From Loki-b32 sp048941605 (GTDB lineage: Archaea > Asgardarchaeota > Lokiarchaeia > Sigyniarchaeales > SOKP01), in NCBI GenBank assembly GCA_048941605.1, contig JBHLNL010000043.1, positions 1 to 22,104 of the forward strand: a stretch of 22,104 nucleotides of DNA. The letters run 5' to 3'. Shown here piece after piece: positions 7,991 through 16,719 of the stretch. The notes under the pieces are model-generated. The model was not told where the DNA came from and did no database searches. It saw only the letters and a list, made by a program, of their open reading frames with translations. Position 1 is the stretch's first letter. Each line of letters starts with the position of its first letter. A program made the translations under genes and the position numbers.

Positions 7991-8644
7991 CTAACCATAA
8001 AATAATCGATATAATTCATTATATATTTCTGCAAGTTTAGAAATGCGGTACTGATCATTCTGTTGCAATGTGTTAAGAATATACGCCACTAATCCTTGAG
8101 GGTTGTTAATCCATTGTAAAAAACCTTCGATTTCTGCTTTAAGGTATGGATCAATAGTAGCTTGAGGTTGAGATATCCGAAGAGTAGCCATTTGTCCAGT
8201 CGTACTCTCAAATACTTCTTCTTCCTTAATTTCTATTTTAGATTCAATGAAATCAGACTGAGAACCTTTTTTTAACATAGCAGCAGCTCTTGCTAATGCA
8301 GGATATGCCATATGAAACCATCCTTTTGCTTTTGGTTTTATATGAGCCAACATATAGATTTTTCCATCTGGAGTTGATGCTCCAATCAGATGTCCTTTAT
8401 TCTTTCGATTAGTACCGATAAAACGTTCAGGTTCCATCTGCAAAACTGAGTATCTAATTCCATTAAGATTTATAAATTGAGCAGTTCCACTAGCCCATTT
8501 TGCGAGGACTTCTTTAATGTCATTTTTAATGTCCCATTTACTTGTAGAAAATAATACTTTTCCTCCTCTATCAACTACAGCAACTTCAGATGCATCAGGA
8601 TAGTGTTTCTGTAACTTGCTAACAACAGATTTGATATTTACCAT
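7991..8644 (-). CDS. Roadblock/LC7-like domain protein
   Basis: Residues about 1-110 have the look of a Roadblock/LC7 (profilin-like) fold: an N-terminal helix, then strands in SEVAVVDRGGKVLFSTSKW, a helix, a strand in INLNGIRYSVLQMEPERFIG, a further strand in HLIGASTPDGKIYMLAHI, and a closing helix in MAYPALARAAAML. Such domains are abundant in Asgard archaea, where they are thought to work with small Ras-like GTPases. The C-terminal 100 residues (after about 120) are not recognised. A TTG at 8650 is in frame, but the ATG at 8644 is preferred. The upstream gene's TGA stop ends 2 bases before it, so the two genes are almost certainly one operon. The fold call is by eye and moderate. Confidence 0.6.
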   Translation of the reverse strand: MVNIKSVVSKLQKHYPDASEVAVVDRGGKVLFSTSKWDIKNDIKEVLAKWASGTAQFINLNGIRYSVLQMEPERFIGTNRKNKGHLIGASTPDGKIYMLAHIKPKAKGWFHMAYPALARAAAMLKKGSQSDFIESKIEIKEEEVFESTTGQMATLRISQPQATIDPYLKAEIEGFLQWINNPQGLVAYILNTLQQNDQYRISKLAEIYNELYRLFYG

Positions 8645-8646
8645 GA

Positions 8647-10053
8647 TCAAAATAATTTTTGTGATTCTTTTAATTTCCCAAATTTTTGTATAGTTATCTT
8701 AATCCAATTGTCGATATCTCTTAAAAGTTCTGTCTTTTCTTTTAGACTCAATCCTAAATTAGGCTCAGCCTTCTTATACACATTTGCATATTTACTAAGT
8801 TCCCATAAATAATTGACATGTAGAACTTTTTTTTTAATGTTATTTCTTGCTATCTCAAAGATAGATCCTATTGTTTGAATATCAAAATCCTCTTCAACTG
8901 TTTTCTTTAGGGTTACAAGAGTCTCTAAAGGATTTTCATGTGGAATGTATGGGATTGGTTTAGTTTCTGCAAAAGGACGCTTCATGGTTCTGAGTTCAAA
9001 ATCTTCTTCCTTCTTAACAAACTTCATGACAGCAGGTTTTTCAAGTGTGTCAGGTTCTTGAGGGTGATAAAGTCTAGCTTTTTTTACAATAACTGATCTT
9101 TCTAATTCTACTTTACTTTGTCTTTTAAGTTGTGCTGGCCATTCTTTGAAATCGTTCATTCTACTTTCTGCAGATATAAGAATTGACTCTTTAGGCATTT
9201 TTTTATCCATTCGATCACCTTCAAGATTAAAAGTAATTGGTTTACTAATTCTAAGAAATGGTGCCGATTTCTCGATTATAGAAAAAAGGAACATAGGATC
9301 ATATTCTATAGAGGAATAGACATTTTTTAATTTTAATATAACATCTCTAATATTCTGTAATTCTTCACGAGTGAAATTTTCATTAAGATGTTTATCTGCA
9401 CCTAAATTAATACCAAATAATCCTGCAGTAGCATCTAAATATTTTGTTTTAGCTTCATATTCCATATCTCCTGAAATCATTATTTTATTATAAGAATCCC
9501 AGGAAGTGCTTAATAACATATGTCCATTCTTATCTATTTGATAGGATTTAGGATCTCGTAAAACTTGTATATACTCTAGAAAAATATCTTTATAAGGAAT
9601 AAATAAATTTCTCATAAGTGTACCTTGTATAAACGATATTTTATTTTCAGATTTGAACGACATATCAATTGGCACTTTAAATAAATTTTCACCGACTATA
9701 ACATCTCTATCGTTATTTAATGTGATATTTATAGAGGTCGCTAAATGGTCATAAACAAAGTCTGATAAAATCAAACCAGTTAATTGGCGATTATCTGTGA
9801 TATATCTTCCAGATTGTAATTCAAACTTAATATAGTAATATCCTAAACCAAATAAATAATACAATGTTCCCATTTCAGTAGATATTGCACATTCAGTTCC
9901 AACTAAAAAAATTACAAGATCCTGAGTGATTTTTGATACATTATGGTTAACATATTTACCCAGTGTTGGATAACCAAGTAAATTTCCCCAGCTAGGGATA
10001 ACAAAAAAAAGACTGTGAGGAACTAAATTACTTTTAATAATATTAGTTGACAT
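8647..10053 (-). CDS. Unrecognised protein, operon partner of the Roadblock-like gene
   Basis: I do not recognise this 468-residue protein. It has no signal peptide, membrane helix, nucleotide-binding loop or cysteine motif. The N-terminal 100 residues contain alternating hydrophobic strands (LVIFLVGTECAISTEMGTL, YYYIKFEL) suggestive of a beta-rich or longin/profilin-like fold, but this is weak. The middle is mixed alpha/beta. Residues about 280-390 are rich in lysine, glutamate and proline and look disordered (KKEEDFELRTMKRPFAETKP). The C-terminus is helical (VLHVNYLWELSKYANVYKKA). It runs directly into the Roadblock-like gene, so the two products may form a complex. The ATG at 10053 is the only good start; no strong ribosome-binding site precedes it. 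Confidence 0.7.
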   Translation of the reverse strand: MSTNIIKSNLVPHSLFFVIPSWGNLLGYPTLGKYVNHNVSKITQDLVIFLVGTECAISTEMGTLYYLFGLGYYYIKFELQSGRYITDNRQLTGLILSDFVYDHLATSINITLNNDRDVIVGENLFKVPIDMSFKSENKISFIQGTLMRNLFIPYKDIFLEYIQVLRDPKSYQIDKNGHMLLSTSWDSYNKIMISGDMEYEAKTKYLDATAGLFGINLGADKHLNENFTREELQNIRDVILKLKNVYSSIEYDPMFLFSIIEKSAPFLRISKPITFNLEGDRMDKKMPKESILISAESRMNDFKEWPAQLKRQSKVELERSVIVKKARLYHPQEPDTLEKPAVMKFVKKEEDFELRTMKRPFAETKPIPYIPHENPLETLVTLKKTVEEDFDIQTIGSIFEIARNNIKKKVLHVNYLWELSKYANVYKKAEPNLGLSLKEKTELLRDIDNWIKITIQKFGKLKESQKLF

Positions 10054-10328
10054 ATAGTATCCAATTAAATTGATTGAATTCCTATTTTAAAATGAGTGTT
10101 CTTTATATTTAATTTTTTCTTGACTGAAGCCTAATTCATATAAAAATTCCAAAATTATGGAGTGATTTCTATGAAAATTTTCTTTCAAAAATTTTAATTA
10201 TCGAAATCTTGCATAAGCTATAATAATGATAACCCCATTAAATATTCTGATCGTTTATATTTTCATTTTGAGGATATAATTATAATATTCTTTCTTTCAA
10301 AATTAATTGAAAAGGGTTGGTCTTAGTT
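10054..10328. promoter_or_regulatory. Divergent intergenic region
   Basis: About 275 AT-rich bases separate the minus-strand unknown gene from the plus-strand histidine kinase, so promoters for both should lie here. TATA-like words are frequent and I cannot choose one. An AAAAGGG at 10310-10316 is the only purine-rich stretch near the kinase start. Confidence 0.35.
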
Positions 10329-12980
10329 ATGTCAAGTATAATTCAGGAATATAGCAATAATTTTAAGGAAATATTTGAGAATTCATATGATTATATTTAC
10401 CTTCATGATAAAAAAGGAAATATCCTTGATGTTAATAAAGTTATAATTAATAATCTCGGTTATTCAAAAGAAGAAATCCTAAATATGAAAGTAACAGATT
10501 TTCTGCTTGAAGAGGTAACATCTGAAATTTCTAAAGAAATTAAAAAAACAATGGAAACTGGAGTAAGTAATAAACCTAAAACGTATAAAGTTAAGAAAAA
10601 AGATGGTTCTCTACTTTATATTGAAGCTAGTGCTATTCCATTAAAAAGAAATGGAAAATTTTATGCTATCCTTGGAATTGGACATAATATAACACCATAT
10701 ATAGAGATGGAACAAAAATTAAAAGAATCTGAAGAAAAATATTATCATTTGTTTAATGAAACACCATTTAATATTTCTATATTTGATGAAGATGGAAATC
10801 TTATTGAAAGTAATGGAACAATCTTACAAAAATTAGCTAATTATGCTAAAATCGATTTTTCTGGACAAAATTTTATTGAAATTGCTTCACATTTTGCAAA
10901 TTCAAAAGAAATCATCCAAATTTTTATAAAACGATTTAAGGATTTGCGAAAAGGACAAGTACTAGATCCAATAGAATTTTACGTAATTACTATGGATGGA
11001 CGAAAGATATGGCTGCGTTGGCAAAATTCCAAAGTAGTAATTAATAAGAAAATATTCATCCAAGTTATGATACAAGATATTACTGAAAAGAAGGAAGTAG
11101 AGCAGAATCTCCTTGAATCTGAAGAATATTATAGACTTATAACTGAGAATGCAAATGATTTAATCAGAGTTTTAAATGAAAGATTTGAAATAGAATTTGT
11201 CAATGAATTAGCCCATACAAAGATTTTAGGATACCTAAAAGAAGAATTAATTGGAAAATCTGCAATATTTCTTAATCATCCTGAAGATTATACTTCTGTC
11301 CGACGTTTTATGAGGAAAGTATTTAAAAGTGGAGAAGGGACTCATGAATCAAGAGTTAGACACAGAAATGGACATTGGATTTGGTTTGAAATAAAAGTAA
11401 GAATGTTTAAAGATAAGAAAGGGAATACAAAATATCTTTTTATTTCAAGAGAGATAACCGAGCGTAAAAAAGCAGAGCAAGAACTACGAGAATCTGAAGA
11501 AAAGTTTCGAGCAATTTCTGAACAGTCATTTATGAGTATTATGGTTCTACAAGATGGTATTTTAAAGTACTTTAATGAAAGATTACCAGCTAGGACTGGA
11601 TACTCTGCGGAAGAAATAAAAAATTGGGGATCTAATGAATTCGCTAAGTTAATTCATCCTGATGATAGAGATTTTGTTATGGAACAAGCTCGAAAAAAAC
11701 AAGATGGAGACGAAGACGTTATAAACAATTATATATATCGTTCGCTTGGGAAGGATGGATCATTAAGATGGATAGAAAATTTTTCAAAGACTATTAATTA
11801 TGGAGGAAGAACAGCGGATTTGATTGTATCAACAGATATTACTGATAAATTAGAAGCTGAAAAGATCTTAAAAGAATCAGAGGAAAAGTTTAGAAATATT
11901 ACTGAACAATCATTTATGGGAGTTTTGATTATCCAAGATGGGCTAATTAAATATGTAAATAATGCACTATCTAAAATTTCTGGGTATTCTATAGAAGAAA
12001 TCTTAAATTTTTCGCAAGAAGATATTTTGAAAATGATACCTCCAGAAGATTTAGAGATAATTTTAATACGTTTACAAGCTAATATAAAGAGTACAATGAG
12101 TGAGTTTTCTAATAATTCTTTCAGAATAATTAATAAAAATGGTGAAATTAGATGGCTTGAGGATTATACTAGAAAAATAATTTATCAAGGAAAACCAGCA
12201 AACCTGATATCTATTGTTGATATTACTGATAAAAAAGAAGCAGAACAACTTATTATTGAGGAAAATAAAAGATTACAAGAGCTTCATGAACTTCGTAAAG
12301 ATATTATTACACGAGTCTCACATGAATTGAAAACCCCGATGACTTCTATATATGGAGCAACCCAAATCCTTATAAAACTCTATATGGATGAAATCAGCAA
12401 AGAAGCTCAGAAATATATTGAAATTGGTCATAGAGGAAGCCTTAGAATGAAACAACTAATTGATAATTTATTAGATATCTCAAGATTGGATGCTAAAAGA
12501 TTTGAATTGAATTTACAAAAAGAAAACCTTATAGACCTAATTGTTGATTGTGTGAGAGATATGAAATATTTGGCATCAATTCGTCAGTTGAAGTTGAAAT
12601 TAGACCTTCCTAATGAATCATATTTCAATGTTGACCGATTAAGATTCAGGCAAGTTCTAACTAATATTATATCAAATGCGATAAAAAATACTCAAATAGA
12701 TGGTGAAGTTTTTATCAATCTAGTTGAAGAAGCAAAATATATCGATATTCATATAAAGGACACAGGAGTAGGGTTGACTGAAAAAGAAAAAGAGAAATTA
12801 TTTGAAAAATTTGGAAAAATTGAACGTTACGGAATGGATTTAGGTGTAGATATAGAAGGATCTGGGCTTGGATTATATATTTCAAAAGAAATTGTAGAAT
12901 TACATGGGGGCAAAATTCTTGCAATATCAGAAGGAAGAAATAAAGGTTCGACATTTACAATCAGATTATTCAAGAACTAA
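10329..12980 (+). CDS. Soluble histidine kinase with five PAS domains
   Basis: A sensor kinase with no membrane helix, so it senses cytoplasmic signals. Counting from the ATG at 10329 (883 residues), five PAS domains begin at about 8, 128, 260, 386 and 513; the last four are each introduced by an ESEEKF/ESEEYY linker. The dimerisation/phosphoacceptor domain covers about 645-720 with phospho-acceptor H665 in SHELKTP. The ATP-binding domain follows, with N box NIISNAIKN (about 779), G1 DTGVGL (about 811) and G2 GSGLGLYIS (about 843). All key catalytic motifs are intact. No response regulator is next to it. A TTG at 10317 is in frame, but the ATG is the likelier start. PAS cofactors cannot be inferred. 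Confidence 0.92.
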   Translation: MSSIIQEYSNNFKEIFENSYDYIYLHDKKGNILDVNKVIINNLGYSKEEILNMKVTDFLLEEVTSEISKEIKKTMETGVSNKPKTYKVKKKDGSLLYIEASAIPLKRNGKFYAILGIGHNITPYIEMEQKLKESEEKYYHLFNETPFNISIFDEDGNLIESNGTILQKLANYAKIDFSGQNFIEIASHFANSKEIIQIFIKRFKDLRKGQVLDPIEFYVITMDGRKIWLRWQNSKVVINKKIFIQVMIQDITEKKEVEQNLLESEEYYRLITENANDLIRVLNERFEIEFVNELAHTKILGYLKEELIGKSAIFLNHPEDYTSVRRFMRKVFKSGEGTHESRVRHRNGHWIWFEIKVRMFKDKKGNTKYLFISREITERKKAEQELRESEEKFRAISEQSFMSIMVLQDGILKYFNERLPARTGYSAEEIKNWGSNEFAKLIHPDDRDFVMEQARKKQDGDEDVINNYIYRSLGKDGSLRWIENFSKTINYGGRTADLIVSTDITDKLEAEKILKESEEKFRNITEQSFMGVLIIQDGLIKYVNNALSKISGYSIEEILNFSQEDILKMIPPEDLEIILIRLQANIKSTMSEFSNNSFRIINKNGEIRWLEDYTRKIIYQGKPANLISIVDITDKKEAEQLIIEENKRLQELHELRKDIITRVSHELKTPMTSIYGATQILIKLYMDEISKEAQKYIEIGHRGSLRMKQLIDNLLDISRLDAKRFELNLQKENLIDLIVDCVRDMKYLASIRQLKLKLDLPNESYFNVDRLRFRQVLTNIISNAIKNTQIDGEVFINLVEEAKYIDIHIKDTGVGLTEKEKEKLFEKFGKIERYGMDLGVDIEGSGLGLYISKEIVELHGGKILAISEGRNKGSTFTIRLFKN

Positions 12981-12986
12981 ATAAAA

Positions 12987-13077
12987 TCATGATATCATGA
13001 ATAATTAGGTCAATCAAGTACTACCTAAAAAAGACTAGAGATTTTTATCATTATAATAGATTTAAAATTCTTTTTTT
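12987..13077 (+). terminator. Palindrome and T-run downstream of the kinase
   Basis: A perfect 14-base palindrome, TCATGATATCATGA, is at 12987-13000, 7 bases after the kinase stop, and a run of seven T is at 13071-13077. The T-run is the likelier terminator; the palindrome could help or be a binding site. Confidence 0.35.
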
Positions 13078-13100
13078 AAAATAAAAAAGTGTGATATATT

Positions 13101-14087
13101 TTGAATGAGAAGAATTTTGAGAATTTCCTCTCAAAGAGCAATGTTGCTAAAGAACAAGTAGCAATTTTTATTGAAAGACTAAATGAATTTGATGATTTTC
13201 TCAAAATGAAAAATTATAATATTGATTCTGTACCTAAAGGAGAAATTCTTAATTATACAGAGTATTTAATAGCAACTAATAATGACACTGTGTTAGATTT
13301 ATTGAGAGCTTTAATTAATTATGCTAATTTCATAAAAAATTATGATTATATAGTTGAGATTATCGATATTTCAGAATCTTATAATGCGATGGATAATCTC
13401 TATCAAAGAGTCACCGAGCAGCAAGGGGAACAAATACGAGATAAAATTTTTGCTAATATTACGATTCCGCCATTAGGAGTTCATCCGGAAAAAAAGCCAG
13501 AGTTTACTAAAAAAATTATGAAAAGATTAGAACAATATTTAGGAGAAGTAGAAACAATAGAGCTATTGAAACCTTGTTTACATGGTCATCCTGGGGCTAT
13601 TGAGAAAGATAGAGAAGATTTCTTAAGATTAAATGATATAGATGAATTTTTAAAACTAAAGAAGCAAGAGTTAATTGAACGACTTCAAAAACATCAAAGA
13701 GAAGGAACTCTTGAATTTGCGCAATATATTGATGACGAAGTAATAGAGTTTGTAAAAAATAATCCTACAATTAATCCTGGAATAAGAAAAGGCGATAAAA
13801 TTATCGAAGCTAAACTCCCTTACCAAACAAAAAAACATATACAAACAAAAGATGTGAAAATGAAAGGTTTCTATAGCTGTTATTGCCCTTGGATAAGAGG
13901 TGCAATTAAAAATGGCACTGAAAAAGAAATCTTCTCTCATTTTTGCTACTGCAGCGCAGGATACACTAAGAAATACTGGGATGTCATATTCAATCAACCA
14001 GTTGAAGTAGAACCAATCAAAACACCTCTTACAGGAGGACTTCTCTGTACTTTTGCTATTCAAATTCCGAAAGAATTTAGAAAATAG
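13101..14087 (+). CDS. Unrecognised protein with paired C-x-C motifs
   Basis: I do not recognise this 328-residue cytoplasmic protein. Residues about 1-115 are helical and acidic. From about 120 the sequence looks conserved: ITIPPLGVHPEKKPEFTKKI, then CLHGHPG (C159, H161, H163), and a cysteine-rich region with C260/C262 (SCYCPWIRGAIKNG) and C282/C284 (FCYCSAGYTKKYWDVIF), then C316. Two C-x-C pairs about 20 residues apart suggest a metal or iron-sulfur site or a redox-active centre, which is inference. The start is TTG, chosen because GTGAT (13091-13095) stands 5 bases before it; the adjacent ATG is out of frame. The next gene follows after 44 bases in the same direction. Confidence 0.75.
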   Translation: MNEKNFENFLSKSNVAKEQVAIFIERLNEFDDFLKMKNYNIDSVPKGEILNYTEYLIATNNDTVLDLLRALINYANFIKNYDYIVEIIDISESYNAMDNLYQRVTEQQGEQIRDKIFANITIPPLGVHPEKKPEFTKKIMKRLEQYLGEVETIELLKPCLHGHPGAIEKDREDFLRLNDIDEFLKLKKQELIERLQKHQREGTLEFAQYIDDEVIEFVKNNPTINPGIRKGDKIIEAKLPYQTKKHIQTKDVKMKGFYSCYCPWIRGAIKNGTEKEIFSHFCYCSAGYTKKYWDVIFNQPVEVEPIKTPLTGGLLCTFAIQIPKEFRK

Positions 14088-14131
14088 ATTAGAATTTTTA
14101 TAAAATTTAGAATAAAGCGGAGCGAGATAGA

Positions 14132-15061
14132 ATGGAATTAACAATAGAGCAAATCAACTCAATTATGGAAAATAATTTTCAGATCTCTTCAGAATTTTCT
14201 CTAAGTGAGATAACCCCCGTTTTGATTGAAAAATTAGGCAGTGTCGATTCTGATATTCGGGAAGGGTGTCTAGAAGTTTTATATACATGGATTATGAATG
14301 GAGAGTATGATAACACAACTCTTATTTCGCTAGGTGATCAGCTTATATCTCTGACACATGCAGGATTAGATCAAGAGATCTCAGATCTCGTGTTTTTACG
14401 GGCATTTGCGGCATTAGAAGTGGCTGCAATTTTGGTTTTCGATGAAAAGTGTGAAAAAGGAGAAATAGAAGGAAGAAAAGCATTTTTAAAACCAGAAATT
14501 GTAAAAAAATGGTTCTCTATTGCATTGAAATATTATCAACAAGAAAAGGATTATAGATCTTATGTAATTGGGAAAGGCTGGGCGCATTCAATTGCCCATG
14601 GTGCTGATTTGTTCAGGGATTTTGCGAAACATCGTTTTATTCAAAAAGAGGAAATCCTTCAAATCCTCCAGCTTTTTAAACAAAAATTAGCTTCGCCTTC
14701 CCCCAGAGCATTCAATGGGAAGGAAGAGTTAAGAATAGCCTCAGCAGTGTATACTACATTATTACGAAATAAACTTGATATTAACGAAATTACTCAATGG
14801 TTATCTTCGATATTTGATCCTTTCCAGGGAAAGAAATTTTGGGATTTTGTTACTGAACCAGAGAAATTGAATGGTTATTTCCATGTAGAACGATTTTTCA
14901 AAGATTTTTATTTGATGATCAAATTAGGAATCTCCCGAAAAGGTTTGTTTGCACAACCATATTATAATGCTACTCTCCAAAATCGAGATGAAGTACTTAA
15001 ATCATTAGAACAATGTATATTAAACGCAGATAATAATTCATTTTATTACAAACCAGATTAG
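14132..15061 (+). CDS. DUF2785 family protein
   Basis: This 309-residue, all-helical protein matches the DUF2785 family by its central motif GWAHSIAHGADLFRDFAKH (about 149-167) and by the N-terminal DIREGCLEVLYTWI and C-terminal FHVERFFKDFYLMIKLG segments. Family function is not known; the conserved histidines (H151, H155) could bind a metal or substrate. It is cytoplasmic, with no signal or membrane segment. AAGCGGAGCGAGAT just upstream gives a plausible ribosome-binding site for the ATG at 14132. It lies 44 bases after the C-x-C protein gene and is probably co-transcribed with it. Confidence 0.75.
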   Translation: MELTIEQINSIMENNFQISSEFSLSEITPVLIEKLGSVDSDIREGCLEVLYTWIMNGEYDNTTLISLGDQLISLTHAGLDQEISDLVFLRAFAALEVAAILVFDEKCEKGEIEGRKAFLKPEIVKKWFSIALKYYQQEKDYRSYVIGKGWAHSIAHGADLFRDFAKHRFIQKEEILQILQLFKQKLASPSPRAFNGKEELRIASAVYTTLLRNKLDINEITQWLSSIFDPFQGKKFWDFVTEPEKLNGYFHVERFFKDFYLMIKLGISRKGLFAQPYYNATLQNRDEVLKSLEQCILNADNNSFYYKPD

Positions 15062-15088
15062 TAAGCTTTATTTCATAAATCCTAATTG

Positions 15089-15259
15089 TTATATTGGTGG
15101 GAAATGACCTGAGAAATATACGAAACTCATAAAAGTGAAAATAATTAAAATAATAACTATTATCATTAGTATAAATCTTATATCATCATTGAGCTTTCTG
15201 ATTCTGTCAAGTTTTTTTACAATTTCATTTAATTCATTTTTCTTATCTTCATCAATCAT
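15089..15259 (-). CDS. Small single-helix membrane protein
   Basis: A 56-residue protein with a charged, amphipathic N-terminal half (KKNELNEIVKKLDRIRKLND) followed by one hydrophobic segment of about 20 residues (FILMIIVIILIIFTFMSFVY). It is likely a tail-anchored or single-pass inner-side protein, possibly self-associating through the N-terminal helix. The ATG at 15259 is chosen because GAGGAT lies just upstream; a TTG at 15271 is in frame but lacks such a site. It is unrelated in sequence to its neighbours as far as I can see, and no function can be given. Confidence 0.5.
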   Translation of the reverse strand: MIDEDKKNELNEIVKKLDRIRKLNDDIRFILMIIVIILIIFTFMSFVYFSGHFPPI

Positions 15260-15394
15260 AATAATCCTCAAAATTTAGGATTTCAACTTAATATTAAAGG
15301 ATTAATAGATATTTAAAAGTTATTTATGACTATGCTTAAAGATTTAATTATTCTTAAAATAAATGATAAAATAAAGAATTTAAAAAAATTAGGT

Positions 15395-16534
15395 TTAGGT
15401 TTTTTCTAATTCCATCTGGGAAATTGCTTTTCCAGACCGAAATGGAATATCATCAAGAGACATTCCTGATTCATATTTGAACTTCTTCTTGAATGCCTCA
15501 TTTAATGATTGAAAATACAGTGAAAGTGGTAAATTCTGAGGGCAATTATTATCACAATTTCCACACTCTACACATCTATCAGCATCATGAGCTATTCTTG
15601 TTAATTGATATGTAGCGGTATCAATATTTTTGTCTTTTCTCTTTTTCTGTAATATGCAGTCTACACAGTAGCAAACTGGGCAACCTCTTATGCAGGTGTT
15701 GCACATCGTACATTTAAGAAGCTCTGCTATTTTTTCTTCTTGTGAAAGATTCTCCCATTCTTTCAAATCTTTCGCTCGTTTTTCTTTAGCTTTTTCGATT
15801 ATTTCATTATATTTATCTGAATGAGTTGCCTTCTGTTTATCTGTAAGTGCTTTTGTTTTAATTCCTGATTTTTCTAGAATTTCGCTTCCTTTATCTGAAT
15901 ATACTTTTAATATTATCTCATCTGAATCAATTGGTATACCAAGGTCACTAACAGTTAAATCCGCTATAATAGGAATTTTTCGATAACATCTTAAACAATT
16001 TTCAGCAACACTGAGATTAAGCTCTTTTGTACTTCCATCTTCCATTTTTACAATAAGACCGTTATCTCCAACTTTTTCTTTAACTATTTTAGTAGCATCG
16101 ACATCTTTAATTGATCTCATTTCTCTTCCTGCTTTAGGAAGCATCCCTCTATCTTCAATACCAATTATAAAAAGATTATCGAGTTTTACCTGTCTAATTT
16201 TCGCAAGTTCAATTAATGCTCTTGTATCACACGGTCGCGCAATAAGACCTATTTTCTCGTTCATTGCACCTGCGACGGATTTGTGTAAATATTTCGAAGC
16301 AGAGTCTGTTCTTGCATATCCAAATGCCATTAAAGGAGTTAATGGAAAATTATTTACATCTTCTTCTTTTTCAACTAATTTTGGTTGAACTGTAAATCTA
16401 TCTATATTCCCGGATTTTTTATCGGTTCTCAGTTCGGCACCAATTATTTTATCAACTGCTTTTTCTTTTAATAAAGTTCCTAAGATTTTTGGAAAATCTT
16501 CAATCTTTATCAAAAATTCTGCCATTGCTTCCAT
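15395..16534 (-). CDS. FrhB/FdhB-like iron-sulfur flavoprotein (F420 hydrogenase/dehydrogenase beta family)
   Basis: The N-terminal 230 residues match the F420 hydrogenase/dehydrogenase beta-subunit family, with GLIARPCDTRALIEL (C102) the family hallmark and C180/C183 a further pair. Residues 270-335 add ferredoxin-like motifs: C275/C278/C281/C285 (CTMCNTCIRGCP), then C288/C290/C293, and C321/C324/C327/C331 (CVECGNCDNNCP). Family members carry FAD and oxidise F420H2, formate or another hydride donor. Beside hdrA and mvhD it is probably the electron-input or electron-output arm of a bifurcating complex. Unlike its two neighbours it has no in-frame UGA. A second ATG at 16525 is close to a GGAAGCA; either start is possible. 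The 185-base gap before it holds the SECIS-like hairpin. Confidence 0.8.
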   Translation of the reverse strand: MEAMAEFLIKIEDFPKILGTLLKEKAVDKIIGAELRTDKKSGNIDRFTVQPKLVEKEEDVNNFPLTPLMAFGYARTDSASKYLHKSVAGAMNEKIGLIARPCDTRALIELAKIRQVKLDNLFIIGIEDRGMLPKAGREMRSIKDVDATKIVKEKVGDNGLIVKMEDGSTKELNLSVAENCLRCYRKIPIIADLTVSDLGIPIDSDEIILKVYSDKGSEILEKSGIKTKALTDKQKATHSDKYNEIIEKAKEKRAKDLKEWENLSQEEKIAELLKCTMCNTCIRGCPVCYCVDCILQKKRKDKNIDTATYQLTRIAHDADRCVECGNCDNNCPQNLPLSLYFQSLNEAFKKKFKYESGMSLDDIPFRSGKAISQMELEKT

Positions 16535-16639
16535 GTAATTCCAACTCTAATTATACATTAACTATTATAATTTCTTAAATTTCCCTAATTTTTGGTATTA
16601 ATTTGTAAAAAATTTAATGAATTTTATTATAACATTTTT

Positions 16640-16713
16640 ATGTGTTATATGGTGCACCCATTTCTTCAACTGAGTTCTCATTTTTTTTAACTCAGCTTCA
16701 TCAGTAAACACAT
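16640..16713 (-). ncRNA. Candidate SECIS element, eukaryote-like, in the mvhD 3' UTR
   Basis: Read on the minus strand, the hairpin begins 7 bases after the mvhD stop. A lower stem pairs ATGTGTT (16713-16707) with AACACAT (16646-16640). Above it AUGA (16701-16698) faces GA (16667-16666), the arrangement of the eukaryotic SECIS quartet of non-Watson-Crick G-A pairs. A 9-base-pair stem follows, AGCTGAGTT (16697-16689) with AACTCAGTT (16676-16668), with one G-U. It is closed by a 12-base loop starting with eight A. The 3' side is longer than the 5' side and can fold ATGG/CCAT as an extra small hairpin. Lokiarchaeota are known to have SECIS elements resembling those of eukaryotes, binding the Sec elongation machinery. 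Confidence 0.8.
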
Positions 16714-16719
16714 TATTAT

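Noticed and set aside
13671..14144. Minus-strand open frame of 157 codons opposite the C-x-C protein gene
   Set aside because: Its translation is rich in Phe, Ser and Tyr with no domain, as expected for the antisense of an AT-rich gene, and it overlaps a clear coding gene.
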